Assembly (NCBI RefSeq): GCF_023284025.1 | Contig: NZ_JAKIKR010000007.1 | Location: 62,001 to 126,000, forward strand | DNA: 64,000 nucleotides | DNA from: Shewanella abyssi | GTDB lineage: Bacteria > Pseudomonadota > Gammaproteobacteria > Enterobacterales > Shewanellaceae | Direction: 5' to 3' | Part shown: piece by piece, positions 38,800 to 46,820 of the stretch | How the letters are laid out: the number at the start of each line of letters is the position of its first letter | Numbering within the stretch: the stretch's first letter is position 1 | Made by a program: the position numbers and the translations under genes | The notes under the pieces: generated by a model | Told to the model about the DNA's origin: nothing | The model's database searches: none | What the model saw: the letters and a program-made list of their open reading frames with translations, nothing else

Positions 38800-39000
38800 A
38801 AGAGTCTAAGTTTCACGCATAAAGTCACCGATGAAGTGGGTGCTAAGGTTGCTATTGCGCTGCTGCATATTGCCGACGCCATTGCGCAACAATAAGTCAA
38901 TGATAATGTTAGGAAAGTCGGTCTGTTCGGTACCCAATTCACCAGGGAGCAAGACTTCTATCGTGAGCGTTTAACAGACAAGTTCGGTATTAAAGGATGA
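38800..39000 (+). pseudogene. Decayed aspartate/glutamate racemase fragment
   Basis: One frame reads THKVTDEVGAKVAIALLHIA, then DAIAQQ, a TAA stop, and continues in the same frame KVGLFGTQFTREQDFYRERL up to KFGIKG and TGA. Both parts match the middle of Asp/Glu racemases (TMHKV... and K-V-G-L-L-G-T.FT). The N-terminal half with the first catalytic Cys and the C-terminal half are missing. It lies in the long spacer upstream of the CDGSH fusion. Confidence 0.75.
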
Positions 39001-39317
39001 TTCTTCCAACATCAGTGGCCAGTTTGAACTGAAGTGGCGTAGTTAATCAAAGTTAAGTAGTCTCGAGTACCTAGAACCAAAGTCCCTCCGATTGCCCTGT
39101 GACACGAACACACTTGGGTACAGGCTAGTATAAACTTAGATAGAGAGTCCTTACATGCTGTTCGACATTAGACTGCAGCTAGTACAATGTCCATAATAGC
39201 CATATATGGTCGATTAATGTTTCTATTCTTTCGGACACAGTACTCAGCCTTGAATGGGGATAGGCCCATTCAAACAGTCACTTATTTAACCTGAACTCGA
39301 AATAATGAGTCTCAGAT
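39001..39317. other. Intergenic spacer after the racemase remnant
   Basis: No open frame of note. A hairpin TTGAATGGG...CCCATTCAA at 39251-39277 lies 40 bases after the stop of the universal stress gene on the minus strand but lacks a T run, so it is at best a weak terminator or mRNA-end structure. The rest may be further racemase-locus debris. Confidence 0.35.
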
Positions 39318-39776
39318 TTATTTAACCACCAGTACTGGACATTTAGCCTTATTCGCCAACGCGTCAGCCACATTAGGATGCAGCATATGAGACAAACCGG
39401 TATGACCATGGCTAGCGATAACAATCATTCCGACCTCATTTTCCACGCTGTCTTCTAATATACGAGCAAAAATATCACCACATCTGATCACCGGTGTCAC
39501 ACTTAATAGGTCATCCATAGCTGGTTCAATTTCGGCTATTAATTCCGCTAATTTTTCTTCTGAATAGGCTTCTAACTTCTTTTTGAGCTCTTCGGAACTC
39601 TCAGCGACTATCCCAAAATTATGTTCACCATAATTGTGTTCACCATAAGGCGTACTCATCACATGCAGTAGCCTGATATTGACCCGATATAAATTCGCCA
39701 TCTCAATGGCATAGCTAAGAGCATGGGAAGCTGTTTCTGAAAAGTCAGTAGGACATAAAATTTGACGAGTACGCAT
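39318..39776 (-). CDS. Universal stress protein (UspA family), copy 1
   Basis: A Rossmann-like USP fold of 152 residues: MRTRQILCPTDFSETASHAL at the start, MIVIASHGHTGLSHMLHPNV near 120 and the terminal CPVLVVK. In ATP-binding members the loop reads G-x2-G-x9-G-[ST]; here the later Gly-Ser is Pro-Asn (HPNVAD), so nucleotide binding is uncertain. It has an internal YGEHNYGEHNFG duplication near residue 45. It is paralogous to the next gene upstream, 77 bases away, and the two were probably made by tandem duplication. Confidence 0.88.
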   Translation of the reverse strand: MRTRQILCPTDFSETASHALSYAIEMANLYRVNIRLLHVMSTPYGEHNYGEHNFGIVAESSEELKKKLEAYSEEKLAELIAEIEPAMDDLLSVTPVIRCGDIFARILEDSVENEVGMIVIASHGHTGLSHMLHPNVADALANKAKCPVLVVK

Positions 39777-39853
39777 AATGAATTCTCCTTCTTATTCATT
39801 CATATTATTCGATAGCACTTAAGGCCCAGATGACTTAGTCGAATGAGCTCTGT

Positions 39854-40285
39854 TTATTTAACTACTAATACCGGACACTTAGCACCATTAGCGACCCCTT
39901 CGGCAACGTTTGTATGCAGAAAGTGAGAGAAACCGGTGCGGCCATGGCTGGCCATCACTATCATTCCGACATCATTAGCCTCTGCCTCTTCGAGGATCTG
40001 CTCCACTGGCAAACCACGTCTTATGACCGTTTTGATAGTGAGTTCACTCTTAAGACCTGAAAGTAGCTGTTGCATTTTTTCAGCCGCGGCATCTTCCATA
40101 CTTTTAGCCAACTCTTCTGGAGTGATAGTTAAGATCTGGTAATTCTCATTAGCATATGCCTGATCCACCACATGCAGCAAGCGAAAACAGACATGATAAA
40201 AATTAGCCATTTCAATCGCATAGCGCAATGCGTGGGATGCTGTTTCTGAAAAGTCGGTTGGGCATAAAATTTGACGAGTTTTCAT
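39854..40285 (-). CDS. Universal stress protein (UspA family), copy 2
   Basis: This 143-residue paralogue of the neighbouring gene shares MxTRQILCPTDFSETASHAL and the end of the protein almost word for word but lacks the YGEH insertion. Its loop reads SHGRTGFSHFLHTNVAEG, again with Asn where Gly-Ser is usual. Family members respond to starvation, redox and other stresses; which applies here is not visible. AGGTATT-like sequence (GGAGGTATT on the minus strand) forms a good ribosome-binding site. Confidence 0.88.
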   Translation of the reverse strand: MKTRQILCPTDFSETASHALRYAIEMANFYHVCFRLLHVVDQAYANENYQILTITPEELAKSMEDAAAEKMQQLLSGLKSELTIKTVIRRGLPVEQILEEAEANDVGMIVMASHGRTGFSHFLHTNVAEGVANGAKCPVLVVK

Positions 40286-40840
40286 AATACCTCCGTTAAT
40301 TTAAGCATAGCTTTCATCTTGAGTTTTACAGTAAAACTGATGCTTTTTTAACCGATTGTCGATGGCAAGCTAATAAAATATTTACTTAAGCCACTTCAAG
40401 CTGACTTAAGCCACTTTTACGCTTCATCTCCCTCCTCGAATAATCTGAACTCTCTGGCCTCAACTTATCAGCCATTTTAGACCTCACTCAGGTGGGAGCG
40501 AAGCGCCACGACTTAGCTGGGCCTTAAGTCCGCCTCTTATATTTCATCACTATCAAACCTTTACGGGATAAACACGCATATGCTTTCGACTTTTATTTAT
40601 AGTTCGTCAAGTCAACTTTGTCTGCTTTTACGGTTAATTTACTGTGCAGTGTTTCACCTTATGGATGCTGTGATTATGCGAGATCAATCTCAGTAACGGT
40701 AGAATCTTGCAGGCCAAGGTGCCTAAGTGCACGATTAAAAATAGTTATCGATGGTTTTGGCTTGGCGTAGTGGTGGGCGAATTGATCTTAACTTAAATAG
40801 TGTCAATCCAGATAAGCAGAATATGAATCAGGCTCTATTC
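40286..40840. other. Long spacer upstream of the stress genes
   Basis: No convincing gene. It contains a 13-bp direct repeat, ACTTAAGCCACTT, at 40383 and 40403, a small palindrome GTTTTACAGTAAAAC near 40322 and one 40-codon stretch at about 40679-40797 (ending CTIKNSYRWFWLGVVVGELI) that might be a remnant of a gene. The promoter of the stress genes is presumably in its first 100 bases. Confidence 0.4.
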
Positions 40841-41112
40841 TAATACCAATTACATTAAGTAGTTGTTCATTCAGCGGGAATTCAAAGTCCTGTAGGCAAG
40901 GCGGATGATTGAAGCTAATAGTTATTCTATATCAAGAGCATCTAACATAGCATACAGGGCTTTGAAACCCGCACCTAGTGAGCTTCTCAGGACTTTCACT
41001 GTGGTGTTGCATTGTCTCAAAAGGGAATAACCATTTCTTCAACGATGCGCCTTACATTGAAGAGCCCTGAGAGAGCTCTGAATTGAACACATCTTTAATG
41101 TAACTGGTATAA
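40841..41112. repeat. MITE-like element, copy 2 (about 271 bp)
   Basis: Imperfect terminal inverted repeats: TAATACCAATTACATTAAGT on the left; on the right the reverse complement of TTATACCAGTTACATTAAAG. Read on the minus strand it shares with the element at 21724 the blocks TTCAGAGCTC, AATGGTT[AG]TTCCCTTTT, CACAGTG and GAATAAC in the same order. It has no coding capacity. It lies between the stress genes and the tRNAs. Confidence 0.78.
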
Positions 41113-41174
41113 CTCACTTTGAGTTAAAAGTGAGTGAGTACTAAAGTCAGATAGAGATCTAAGGGAGCTTAAAC

Positions 41175-41206
41175 GAAAAAAGCCTCATCTTTCGATGAGG
41201 CTTTCG
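41175..41206 (-). terminator. Terminator of the tRNA-Asp pair
   Basis: On the minus strand AAAGCCTCATC and GATGAGGCTTTTTT pair around GAAA, ten bases after the first tRNA's 3' end. Confidence 0.88.
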
Positions 41207-41215
41207 TCTTTATGT

Positions 41216-41292
41216 TGGCGGAGTGGACGAGACTCGAACTCGCGACCCCCGGCGTGACAGGCCGGTATTCTAACCAACTGAACTACCACTCC
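41216..41292 (-). tRNA. tRNA-Asp(GTC), second in transcript
   Basis: A complete 77-base cloverleaf on the minus strand: acceptor GGAGTGG/CCACTCC, anticodon loop CCTGTCACG giving GUC, T-loop GTTCGAGTC, discriminator G and encoded CCA. It differs from its neighbour by one compensated acceptor pair. Confidence 0.97.
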
Positions 41293-41376
41293 TAACTCTT
41301 ATAAAGACTCACTAGAAGTTAGTCTTTATTCTATTCATTATGTCACTAACAAATAGCGGGTAATTTAGCACTTGAT

Positions 41377-41453
41377 TGGCGGAGCGGACGAGACTCGAAC
41401 TCGCGACCCCCGGCGTGACAGGCCGGTATTCTAACCAACTGAACTACCGCTCC
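41377..41453 (-). tRNA. tRNA-Asp(GTC), first in transcript
   Basis: Same cloverleaf with acceptor GGAGCGG/CCGCTCC, anticodon GUC and encoded CCA. It lies 84 bases upstream of the second copy on the minus strand; both likely share one transcript ending at the hairpin at 41175. Confidence 0.97.
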
Positions 41454-41572
41454 ACATCAAGTGCGATGAATAATACGTAGCCAGCCAAACTCAGTCAATC
41501 AATTTTTGCATCAACCATGACTAACCAGCTAAAAAATGACCAATTTCGATATTTAACACCTTTACAGCGGCA

Positions 41573-42892
41573 CTAATACCCCGCTTTTGGCTCATCAAAA
41601 TCTTCAGGCATAGATAAATCGATTTCGTCTAGCGCTAAGGTTATTTTCTGTTGCCGTGTTTCTTTCTCCATCCTTGCTTGAGCCGCCGCGAGTGCTTTCT
41701 TTAAGTTACTGCGCTTGCGAACAAACAACAACACCAATATGCCTAAAAGAAGCAATACCGAATTAACGGTTATTAACAACAATAGCGCATTTTCCTTGGC
41801 GGTACTTTCAGCTTTTTTAGCTTGGATATCTGCTTTAGCTGCCAGCTCTTCAGCTGACGGCGGTGGCTCTGGAGGTTTAATAAAATTAAAAAACTGTTCA
41901 GGTAATGTCAGGTAGATCTCTCGCCCTGTTTTGGTCGTACTCACCGCGGTGAGCTTTATTCGATAACTACCAAAGTCATTCACTTTGCTTAGGCTATACA
42001 GGGTTTCAGTGCTATTAATATCGGAAACGGTCACTTGCAAACGCATTCCGGCAGGCCCAACGAGTTCGGCTTCGATATGAGTCTGCGCCAAAACCAGCTC
42101 ATTTTCATCAACGATAATACGCAGATCCCATTGACCCGATTCTAGATTTTGTGGCGCAACGATGTCCACGTCAATCGGTCGAGTCGACAATCTAAAGGGT
42201 TCAGAATACTGACGTTCAAGCACGGCATTTTTAGCCGTAACTTGCAGGGTGTAGCCTCCCCAAGCCTGGGTTAAATTGAGTTTACTGGTGAAGACACCAT
42301 CATCAGGCCGCTCGTCTAATGCCTCGCCATTATCCCGATAGGTACCGACAATAACGCTCCCAGCAGCAAAGTTTTCATCGCCGGGGTTATTGTCACTGAT
42401 AAATTTTGCCGTCCAGTTCATCAAGAAATCTAACCCAGGAAGGCGTATCTTTTGCGCGTCACCCATCAAGCGAGCGGTGAGTTTTAAGCGCTCGCCTTGA
42501 TACAATGGCTGCGGAATAGGATCCACATCGATGGATAGCGCCGAGACTTTATCAATGACAGAGCCTTCAACCACTTTACCAATCAATTGCCAAGGGCCTG
42601 GCATTGGATTTTCGATAGTGATCATATCGCCGGTTAAGCCATCCACCCATTTCACGTTTTCAGGGTGGCGGCTGACATACCACTTACTGCCATCGGGTTT
42701 GACTATGATGACAGGTGCACTACCGTATTGACGTTGAATGAGTAGCGTCACACTCTCGACCATATGATCAATTCTAAATCGATTTTTTAACTCTGATGCC
42801 TGAGATGAATGCATGACTTCGGCAACGGAAAACTGACTTATCGTTAGCCACAAGGATGCAATTGCCACACAAGATATTACACGTCTAATCAT
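41573..42892 (-). CDS. TIGR03503-type membrane protein
   Basis: The start is placed at ATG 42892 (MIRRVISCVAIASLWLTISQ), which gives a clean signal peptide, rather than ten codons earlier inside dnaQ. Residues 50-80 show a von Willebrand-like 'FRIDHMVESVTLLIQRQYGS' stretch, then PDGSKWYVSRHPENVKW; the middle is made of beta-sandwich-like repeats, and a single helix near 375-395 (LLLLITVNSVLLLLGILVLL) anchors a basic, coiled tail in the cytoplasm. In Shewanella and Vibrio relatives this family (which I recall as TIGR03503) sits by dnaQ. Its function is unknown. It overlaps none of dnaQ with this start; the gap is 11 bases. Confidence 0.78.
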   Translation of the reverse strand: MIRRVISCVAIASLWLTISQFSVAEVMHSSQASELKNRFRIDHMVESVTLLIQRQYGSAPVIIVKPDGSKWYVSRHPENVKWVDGLTGDMITIENPMPGPWQLIGKVVEGSVIDKVSALSIDVDPIPQPLYQGERLKLTARLMGDAQKIRLPGLDFLMNWTAKFISDNNPGDENFAAGSVIVGTYRDNGEALDERPDDGVFTSKLNLTQAWGGYTLQVTAKNAVLERQYSEPFRLSTRPIDVDIVAPQNLESGQWDLRIIVDENELVLAQTHIEAELVGPAGMRLQVTVSDINSTETLYSLSKVNDFGSYRIKLTAVSTTKTGREIYLTLPEQFFNFIKPPEPPPSAEELAAKADIQAKKAESTAKENALLLLITVNSVLLLLGILVLLFVRKRSNLKKALAAAQARMEKETRQQKITLALDEIDLSMPEDFDEPKAGY

Positions 42893-42903
42893 AGAATTAA
42901 GCT

Positions 42904-43629
42904 CTATCCCCGCCAGATACACTGTCCAGATTTAGCAACTAAATCGAGTCGTTCTTCATGTCTAGTTAGTTCATCGGCCGTTGCGCTGATCACTTTAAGT
43001 TTTGCACGGTCTTTGGCAAGTTTATTTATACCGCCCTCTTGCCCCGCCTCATCACCCGACAGGTTAAACTTGGTTTGCCCACCGGTCATGATGAGGTAAA
43101 CGTCAGCTAGAATCTCAGCATCCAGCAGTGCGCCATGGAGCTCTCGGCGTGAGTTATCTATGCCATAACGTCTACAAAGTATATCAAGGTTATTTTTTTG
43201 ACCTGGATGAAGATGCTTTGCAATCGCCAGTGAATCGAGGATTTGACAGATACTGGCCGTCTTTGGCCCAATAGGCTGCAACATCGAAAATTCATGATCC
43301 ATAAAGCTAACATCGAAGCTTGCGTTATGTGCCACAATTTCAGCGCCATCGATGAACTCAATAAAGCTCTTGGCAATTTGATGAAACTTGGGTTTATCTG
43401 CGACAAACTCGTTGGTAATACCGTGAACTTCAATAGCCTCAGGATCGATTGGCTGCAGCGGATTGATATACTCGTGGTAATGGCGCCCCGTTAACTTGCG
43501 GTTGACGACTTCAACACAGCCAATTTCAATAATTCGGTGGCCAAGATAAATGGGACCACTGGCTTGGTTCATACCTGTGGTTTCAGTATCGAGAATAATC
43601 TGACGTTTAGCGCTTGAAATAATATTCAT
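42904..43629 (-). CDS. dnaQ: DNA polymerase III epsilon subunit, proofreading exonuclease
   Basis: The 3'-5' exonuclease of the replicase core. Exo I ILDTETTG (residues 13-20), Exo II IVAHNASFDVSFMDHEF near 98-114 and Exo III (HGALLDAEILADVYL near 162, with the catalytic His and Asp) are all present. At 241 residues it matches the E. coli subunit. It is divergent from rnhA across about 70 bases, the classical arrangement. Confidence 0.97.
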   Translation of the reverse strand: MNIISSAKRQIILDTETTGMNQASGPIYLGHRIIEIGCVEVVNRKLTGRHYHEYINPLQPIDPEAIEVHGITNEFVADKPKFHQIAKSFIEFIDGAEIVAHNASFDVSFMDHEFSMLQPIGPKTASICQILDSLAIAKHLHPGQKNNLDILCRRYGIDNSRRELHGALLDAEILADVYLIMTGGQTKFNLSGDEAGQEGGINKLAKDRAKLKVISATADELTRHEERLDLVAKSGQCIWRG

Positions 43630-43701
43630 GTGAATTAATGCATTTCTCAGTTAAATTTTTTGGGTATACTCGCCCAGCACTTTAGCTATGGTATCAACTT
43701 G

Positions 43702-44181
43702 ATGACTGGACTGAAACAGATCTCTATCTTTACCGACGGTTCTTGCTTAGGAAATCCTGGGCCAGGGGGCTACGGCATTGTAATGAAGTACAAAAAACAA
43801 ACTAACGAACTCGCCGATGGTTTTGCGCTTACGACCAACAACCGCATGGAGATGCTCGCGCCTATTGTGGCATTAGAGGCGCTAAAAGTCCCCTGCCAAG
43901 TGACTCTAACCAGTGATAGCCAATACATGCGCCAAGGGATCACGCAGTGGATCCATGGTTGGAAACGCAACGGTTGGGTAACGTCGACCAAACAACCAGT
44001 AAAAAATGTCGATTTATGGCAACGCCTCGATAAGGTTTCGCAACTGCACCAAATCGACTGGCGCTGGGTTAAAGGCCATGCTGGCCATATCGAAAACGAA
44101 CGCTGCGATGACTTAGCTCGTCAAGCTGCTGAGAAAAAGCCAACCCAAGAAGACGGTGGCTACTTAGCTCAACAAGCTTAA
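43702..44181 (+). CDS. rnhA: Ribonuclease HI
   Basis: It degrades RNA in RNA-DNA hybrids. The start [20 protein letters not shown] matches the family; a frame 14 codons longer has no support. Catalytic acids are visible: Asp in [16 protein letters not shown], Glu in NRMEMLAPI, Asp in [12 protein letters not shown], and the last Asp in [13 protein letters not shown]. Length 159, as usual. Its 3' end converges on a LysR gene. Confidence 0.97.
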   Translation: MTGLKQISIFTDGSCLGNPGPGGYGIVMKYKKQTNELADGFALTTNNRMEMLAPIVALEALKVPCQVTLTSDSQYMRQGITQWIHGWKRNGWVTSTKQPVKNVDLWQRLDKVSQLHQIDWRWVKGHAGHIENERCDDLARQAAEKKPTQEDGGYLAQQA

Positions 44182-44198
44182 CGGCATTTCAATAATGA

Positions 44199-45095
44199 TT
44201 AGCTGTCGGTGTTCAAAAAGTCTTGGCAAAAAGCGATAAACGCCGAGCCAATCGCGGTAAAATTACGGCTTTTGTGATGAATTCGATAAAATTTTCGTTC
44301 AAGCAGCAGACCATCAACATTAATAACGGCAAGCTCTTTGCGGCTGATCTCTTTCTCTAAAGTCAACTCAGAGAGCACACCTAGCCCAGCCCCCTGTTTT
44401 ACGGCCTGTTTAATCGCATCGGGGGTTGAGAACCTAAACTTCTCTTGTGGCTGCATATCAAGCATATTGGCCGCATTGACAAAGTAATCTCGAGTGCCTG
44501 AGCCCTCTTCTCGCATGACCCAGGGCTGACCGACGAGTTCATGGGGGCTAACGGTTTTACCCGCTAATGGATGCGCTGGATGGCAAAAAATGAGTAAACG
44601 GTCTTTGTGCCAAGCTTCAACGGCAATGCGGCTATCGAGACATTGTCCTTCAATAAAACCCATTTCACTTCTAAATTCAAGCACGGCGTTAATAACCGCT
44701 TGGCTATTATCAATGTCAACATTGACTAACGTGTTGGTATGCTGCTGGCAAAAAGCCACTGCACTTCTTGCTAATAGATAATTACCTATGGTTGAACTGG
44801 CACTCACATTGAGATCCCCACATAACTCAGTGCCAGCGGGGGAAAACGCATGCTCTATCTGATCTATCTTCTGCAGCGCATCAGTTGCAAGCGGCAGTAG
44901 CATACTGCCCTGTGAGTTTAGCCGCAGTCGATTACCGATCCGTTCAAATAATCGAGTATCCAGTTGTTTCTCTAGCTCTGATAGTGCCATTGACGCAGCG
45001 GGAGAAGATAAGTTCACCATCTCTGCCGCTTTCGCCACTTGCCCACTGCGGGCAACAGCTTCAAAGATAGCGAGTTGTTTCAAGGTAATACGCAT
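44199..45095 (-). CDS. LysR-family transcriptional regulator
   Basis: The 298-residue protein begins MRITLKQLAIFEAVARSGQV, a standard LysR winged helix, followed by the recognition helix AAEMVNLSSPAASMALSELEKQ; the longer frame upstream overlaps the methyltransferase gene and is not used. The C-terminal effector domain contains NVSASSTIGNYLLA near 92 and EEGSGTRDYF near 195, a pattern seen in the CysB/YeiE-like subgroup of LysR proteins. The effector and targets are unknown. Confidence 0.87.
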   Translation of the reverse strand: MRITLKQLAIFEAVARSGQVAKAAEMVNLSSPAASMALSELEKQLDTRLFERIGNRLRLNSQGSMLLPLATDALQKIDQIEHAFSPAGTELCGDLNVSASSTIGNYLLARSAVAFCQQHTNTLVNVDIDNSQAVINAVLEFRSEMGFIEGQCLDSRIAVEAWHKDRLLIFCHPAHPLAGKTVSPHELVGQPWVMREEGSGTRDYFVNAANMLDMQPQEKFRFSTPDAIKQAVKQGAGLGVLSELTLEKEISRKELAVINVDGLLLERKFYRIHHKSRNFTAIGSAFIAFCQDFLNTDS

Positions 45096-45111
45096 GAATA
45101 GTCTTAACCAT

Positions 45112-45846
45112 TTATTTAGAAGATTGAGAAGTATGACCCGTTCGACCCGCACTCGGCGCAGTCGACCAGTTAGGTTGTTTAACTTTTCGCTTTGCTCTGA
45201 TTGGCGTGAGCGGTGTTTCGAGCTTTCGTGCCACCAACACATAGAGACTGCCTGTACTCGGCAACCATGATTCTAAGGCATGAGACCAAATACTGTCGCT
45301 TTTAACCTCTTTTAGCAGGTGATGATGTAACAATCGCTCATCAGCAACGACTTGGTAACCGAGCAGTCCAAGCCAATCTTTAACACGAGATGGCATAAAG
45401 AAGCGGCCATTCCAGGGGATCTCTTGTTGATGCTTAGGCAACATTTTCCCCAAGAACATCGGGCTTAATGGGTTAAATCCAACGATAATCAGATAGCCAC
45501 CCGAAATTAACACCCGGTCGACTTCGCGCAGCAACTTATATGGATCATCTTCAAATTCAAGCAGAAAATTCATCACCACGGCATCGACACAAGCATTTTG
45601 AATTGGCAGCTGGCTATAGTCAGCCACAATATCGGCTTGCGGTTCATCAAAAAGGGAGTATTGGCAACTGATCCCAAGCCCTGTTTTATCTATTTTGGCA
45701 CTTAGCGGCCCAAGGCTGAGCATGTAATAACCAAACACCCGCGGCCACCATGAAAACAGGGCTTCTTCTATACTTTCACGTATAACGGGACCGTTTGGTA
45801 ATTCTGACCAATGATAAGGTTTTAGCGGAATACCTGTATGAGTCAA
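45112..45846 (-). CDS. SAM-dependent methyltransferase-like protein (YafS type)
   Basis: The 244-residue protein is a class I methyltransferase-type fold: the central region has ADYSQLPIQNACVDAVVMNFLLEF near 76 and VDRVLISGGYLIIVGFNPLSP near 115, the methyltransferase post-II and motif III segments. The usual motif I glycine loop is poorly conserved (MLSLGPLSAKIDKTGL), so enzymatic activity is uncertain. Location between gloB and rnhA matches E. coli yafS. It is divergent from gloB with the true gloB start about 110 bases away. The C-terminal tail is basic. Confidence 0.8.
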   Translation of the reverse strand: MTHTGIPLKPYHWSELPNGPVIRESIEEALFSWWPRVFGYYMLSLGPLSAKIDKTGLGISCQYSLFDEPQADIVADYSQLPIQNACVDAVVMNFLLEFEDDPYKLLREVDRVLISGGYLIIVGFNPLSPMFLGKMLPKHQQEIPWNGRFFMPSRVKDWLGLLGYQVVADERLLHHHLLKEVKSDSIWSHALESWLPSTGSLYVLVARKLETPLTPIRAKRKVKQPNWSTAPSAGRTGHTSQSSK

Positions 45847-45953
45847 AGCAATCTCCTGATCGGCTGAAGCTATACTTTAATGACGAAAGCGCTATACAAG
45901 CAATAGCTTTGATAAGTAAACTTGTTTTAGCGCCCAAATTATTAGGATTTTCT

Positions 45954-46730
45954 ATGTTAACAGTCACTCCACTACCCGCCTTTGATGATAACTACATTTG
46001 GGCTTTGCAAGTTGCTCATACTCCCGGCGCCTATGTTGTTGATCCTGGTGATGCTAATGTCGTTATCCATTTTCTTGATAAAGCGCAGATCCCGTTACTG
46101 GGTATATTGATAACACATCACCATCATGACCATACTGGTGGCATAGCGAAACTACTGAGTCATTATGGCAGTAATACCCCGGTTTATGGCCCGACGATGG
46201 AAAATATTGCCGGGGTTAATATGCCTGTTAGTGCGAGCAATAAACTAAAACTTCAAAATATTGGGCTCACCGCTGAAGTCATCGAGGTTCCAGGGCACAC
46301 ACTAGGTCACATTGCTTATCTGATAGAAGATGTTCTATTTTGCGGTGATACCCTATTTAGTGCTGGTTGCGGCCGTTTGTTCGAAGGCACGCCTAAGCAA
46401 ATGTTAGCCTCGCTAATGCAGCTAAGTCACTTGCCCGATAGCACCCGAGTGTGTTGCACCCATGAGTACACCCTCGCGAATCTCGCCTTTGCTAATGTCG
46501 TCGACCCCGACAACAAACAACTGGCGACGTACACTGAGCACGCCCAGCAGCTGCGAGCCGCAAACACCCCGACGCTACCGTCGTCTATCGCCCTCGAGAA
46601 AGCCATAAACCCCTTTTTACGCAGTCATACCGCAGCAATACACACATCTTTAGCTGAGCAATTCCAACAACCTATAAATGATAGCGTGCATAGCTTTGCA
46701 CTTCTGCGCCAATGGAAAGACAATTTCTAA
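45954..46730 (+). CDS. gloB: Hydroxyacylglutathione hydrolase (glyoxalase II)
   Basis: It hydrolyses S-lactoylglutathione, the second step of methylglyoxal detoxification. The start MLTVTPLPAFDDNYIWALQ is the family's; AGGA lies seven bases upstream and the longer frame is a run-on into the divergent gene. The metallo-beta-lactamase motif THHHHDHTGG (near residue 55), GHTLGHIAY near 112, LFCGDTLFSAGCGRLFEG near 128 and the last His in CCTHEYTLANLAFA near 168 supply the binuclear metal site. Length 258. Confidence 0.96.
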   Translation: MLTVTPLPAFDDNYIWALQVAHTPGAYVVDPGDANVVIHFLDKAQIPLLGILITHHHHDHTGGIAKLLSHYGSNTPVYGPTMENIAGVNMPVSASNKLKLQNIGLTAEVIEVPGHTLGHIAYLIEDVLFCGDTLFSAGCGRLFEGTPKQMLASLMQLSHLPDSTRVCCTHEYTLANLAFANVVDPDNKQLATYTEHAQQLRAANTPTLPSSIALEKAINPFLRSHTAAIHTSLAEQFQQPINDSVHSFALLRQWKDNF

Positions 46731-46768
46731 AAAATACTTTACAATAGCCCGCTAATCCAGCGCCACTA

Positions 46769-46793
46769 AGCCAGATAAAATCTGGCTTTTTTT
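46769..46793 (+). terminator. gloB terminator
   Basis: AAGCCAGA-TAAA-TCTGGCTT followed by TTTTT, between gloB and mltD. Confidence 0.88.
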
Positions 46794-46820
46794 GGCCTAA
46801 ATAAAGGACACACATTTTAC

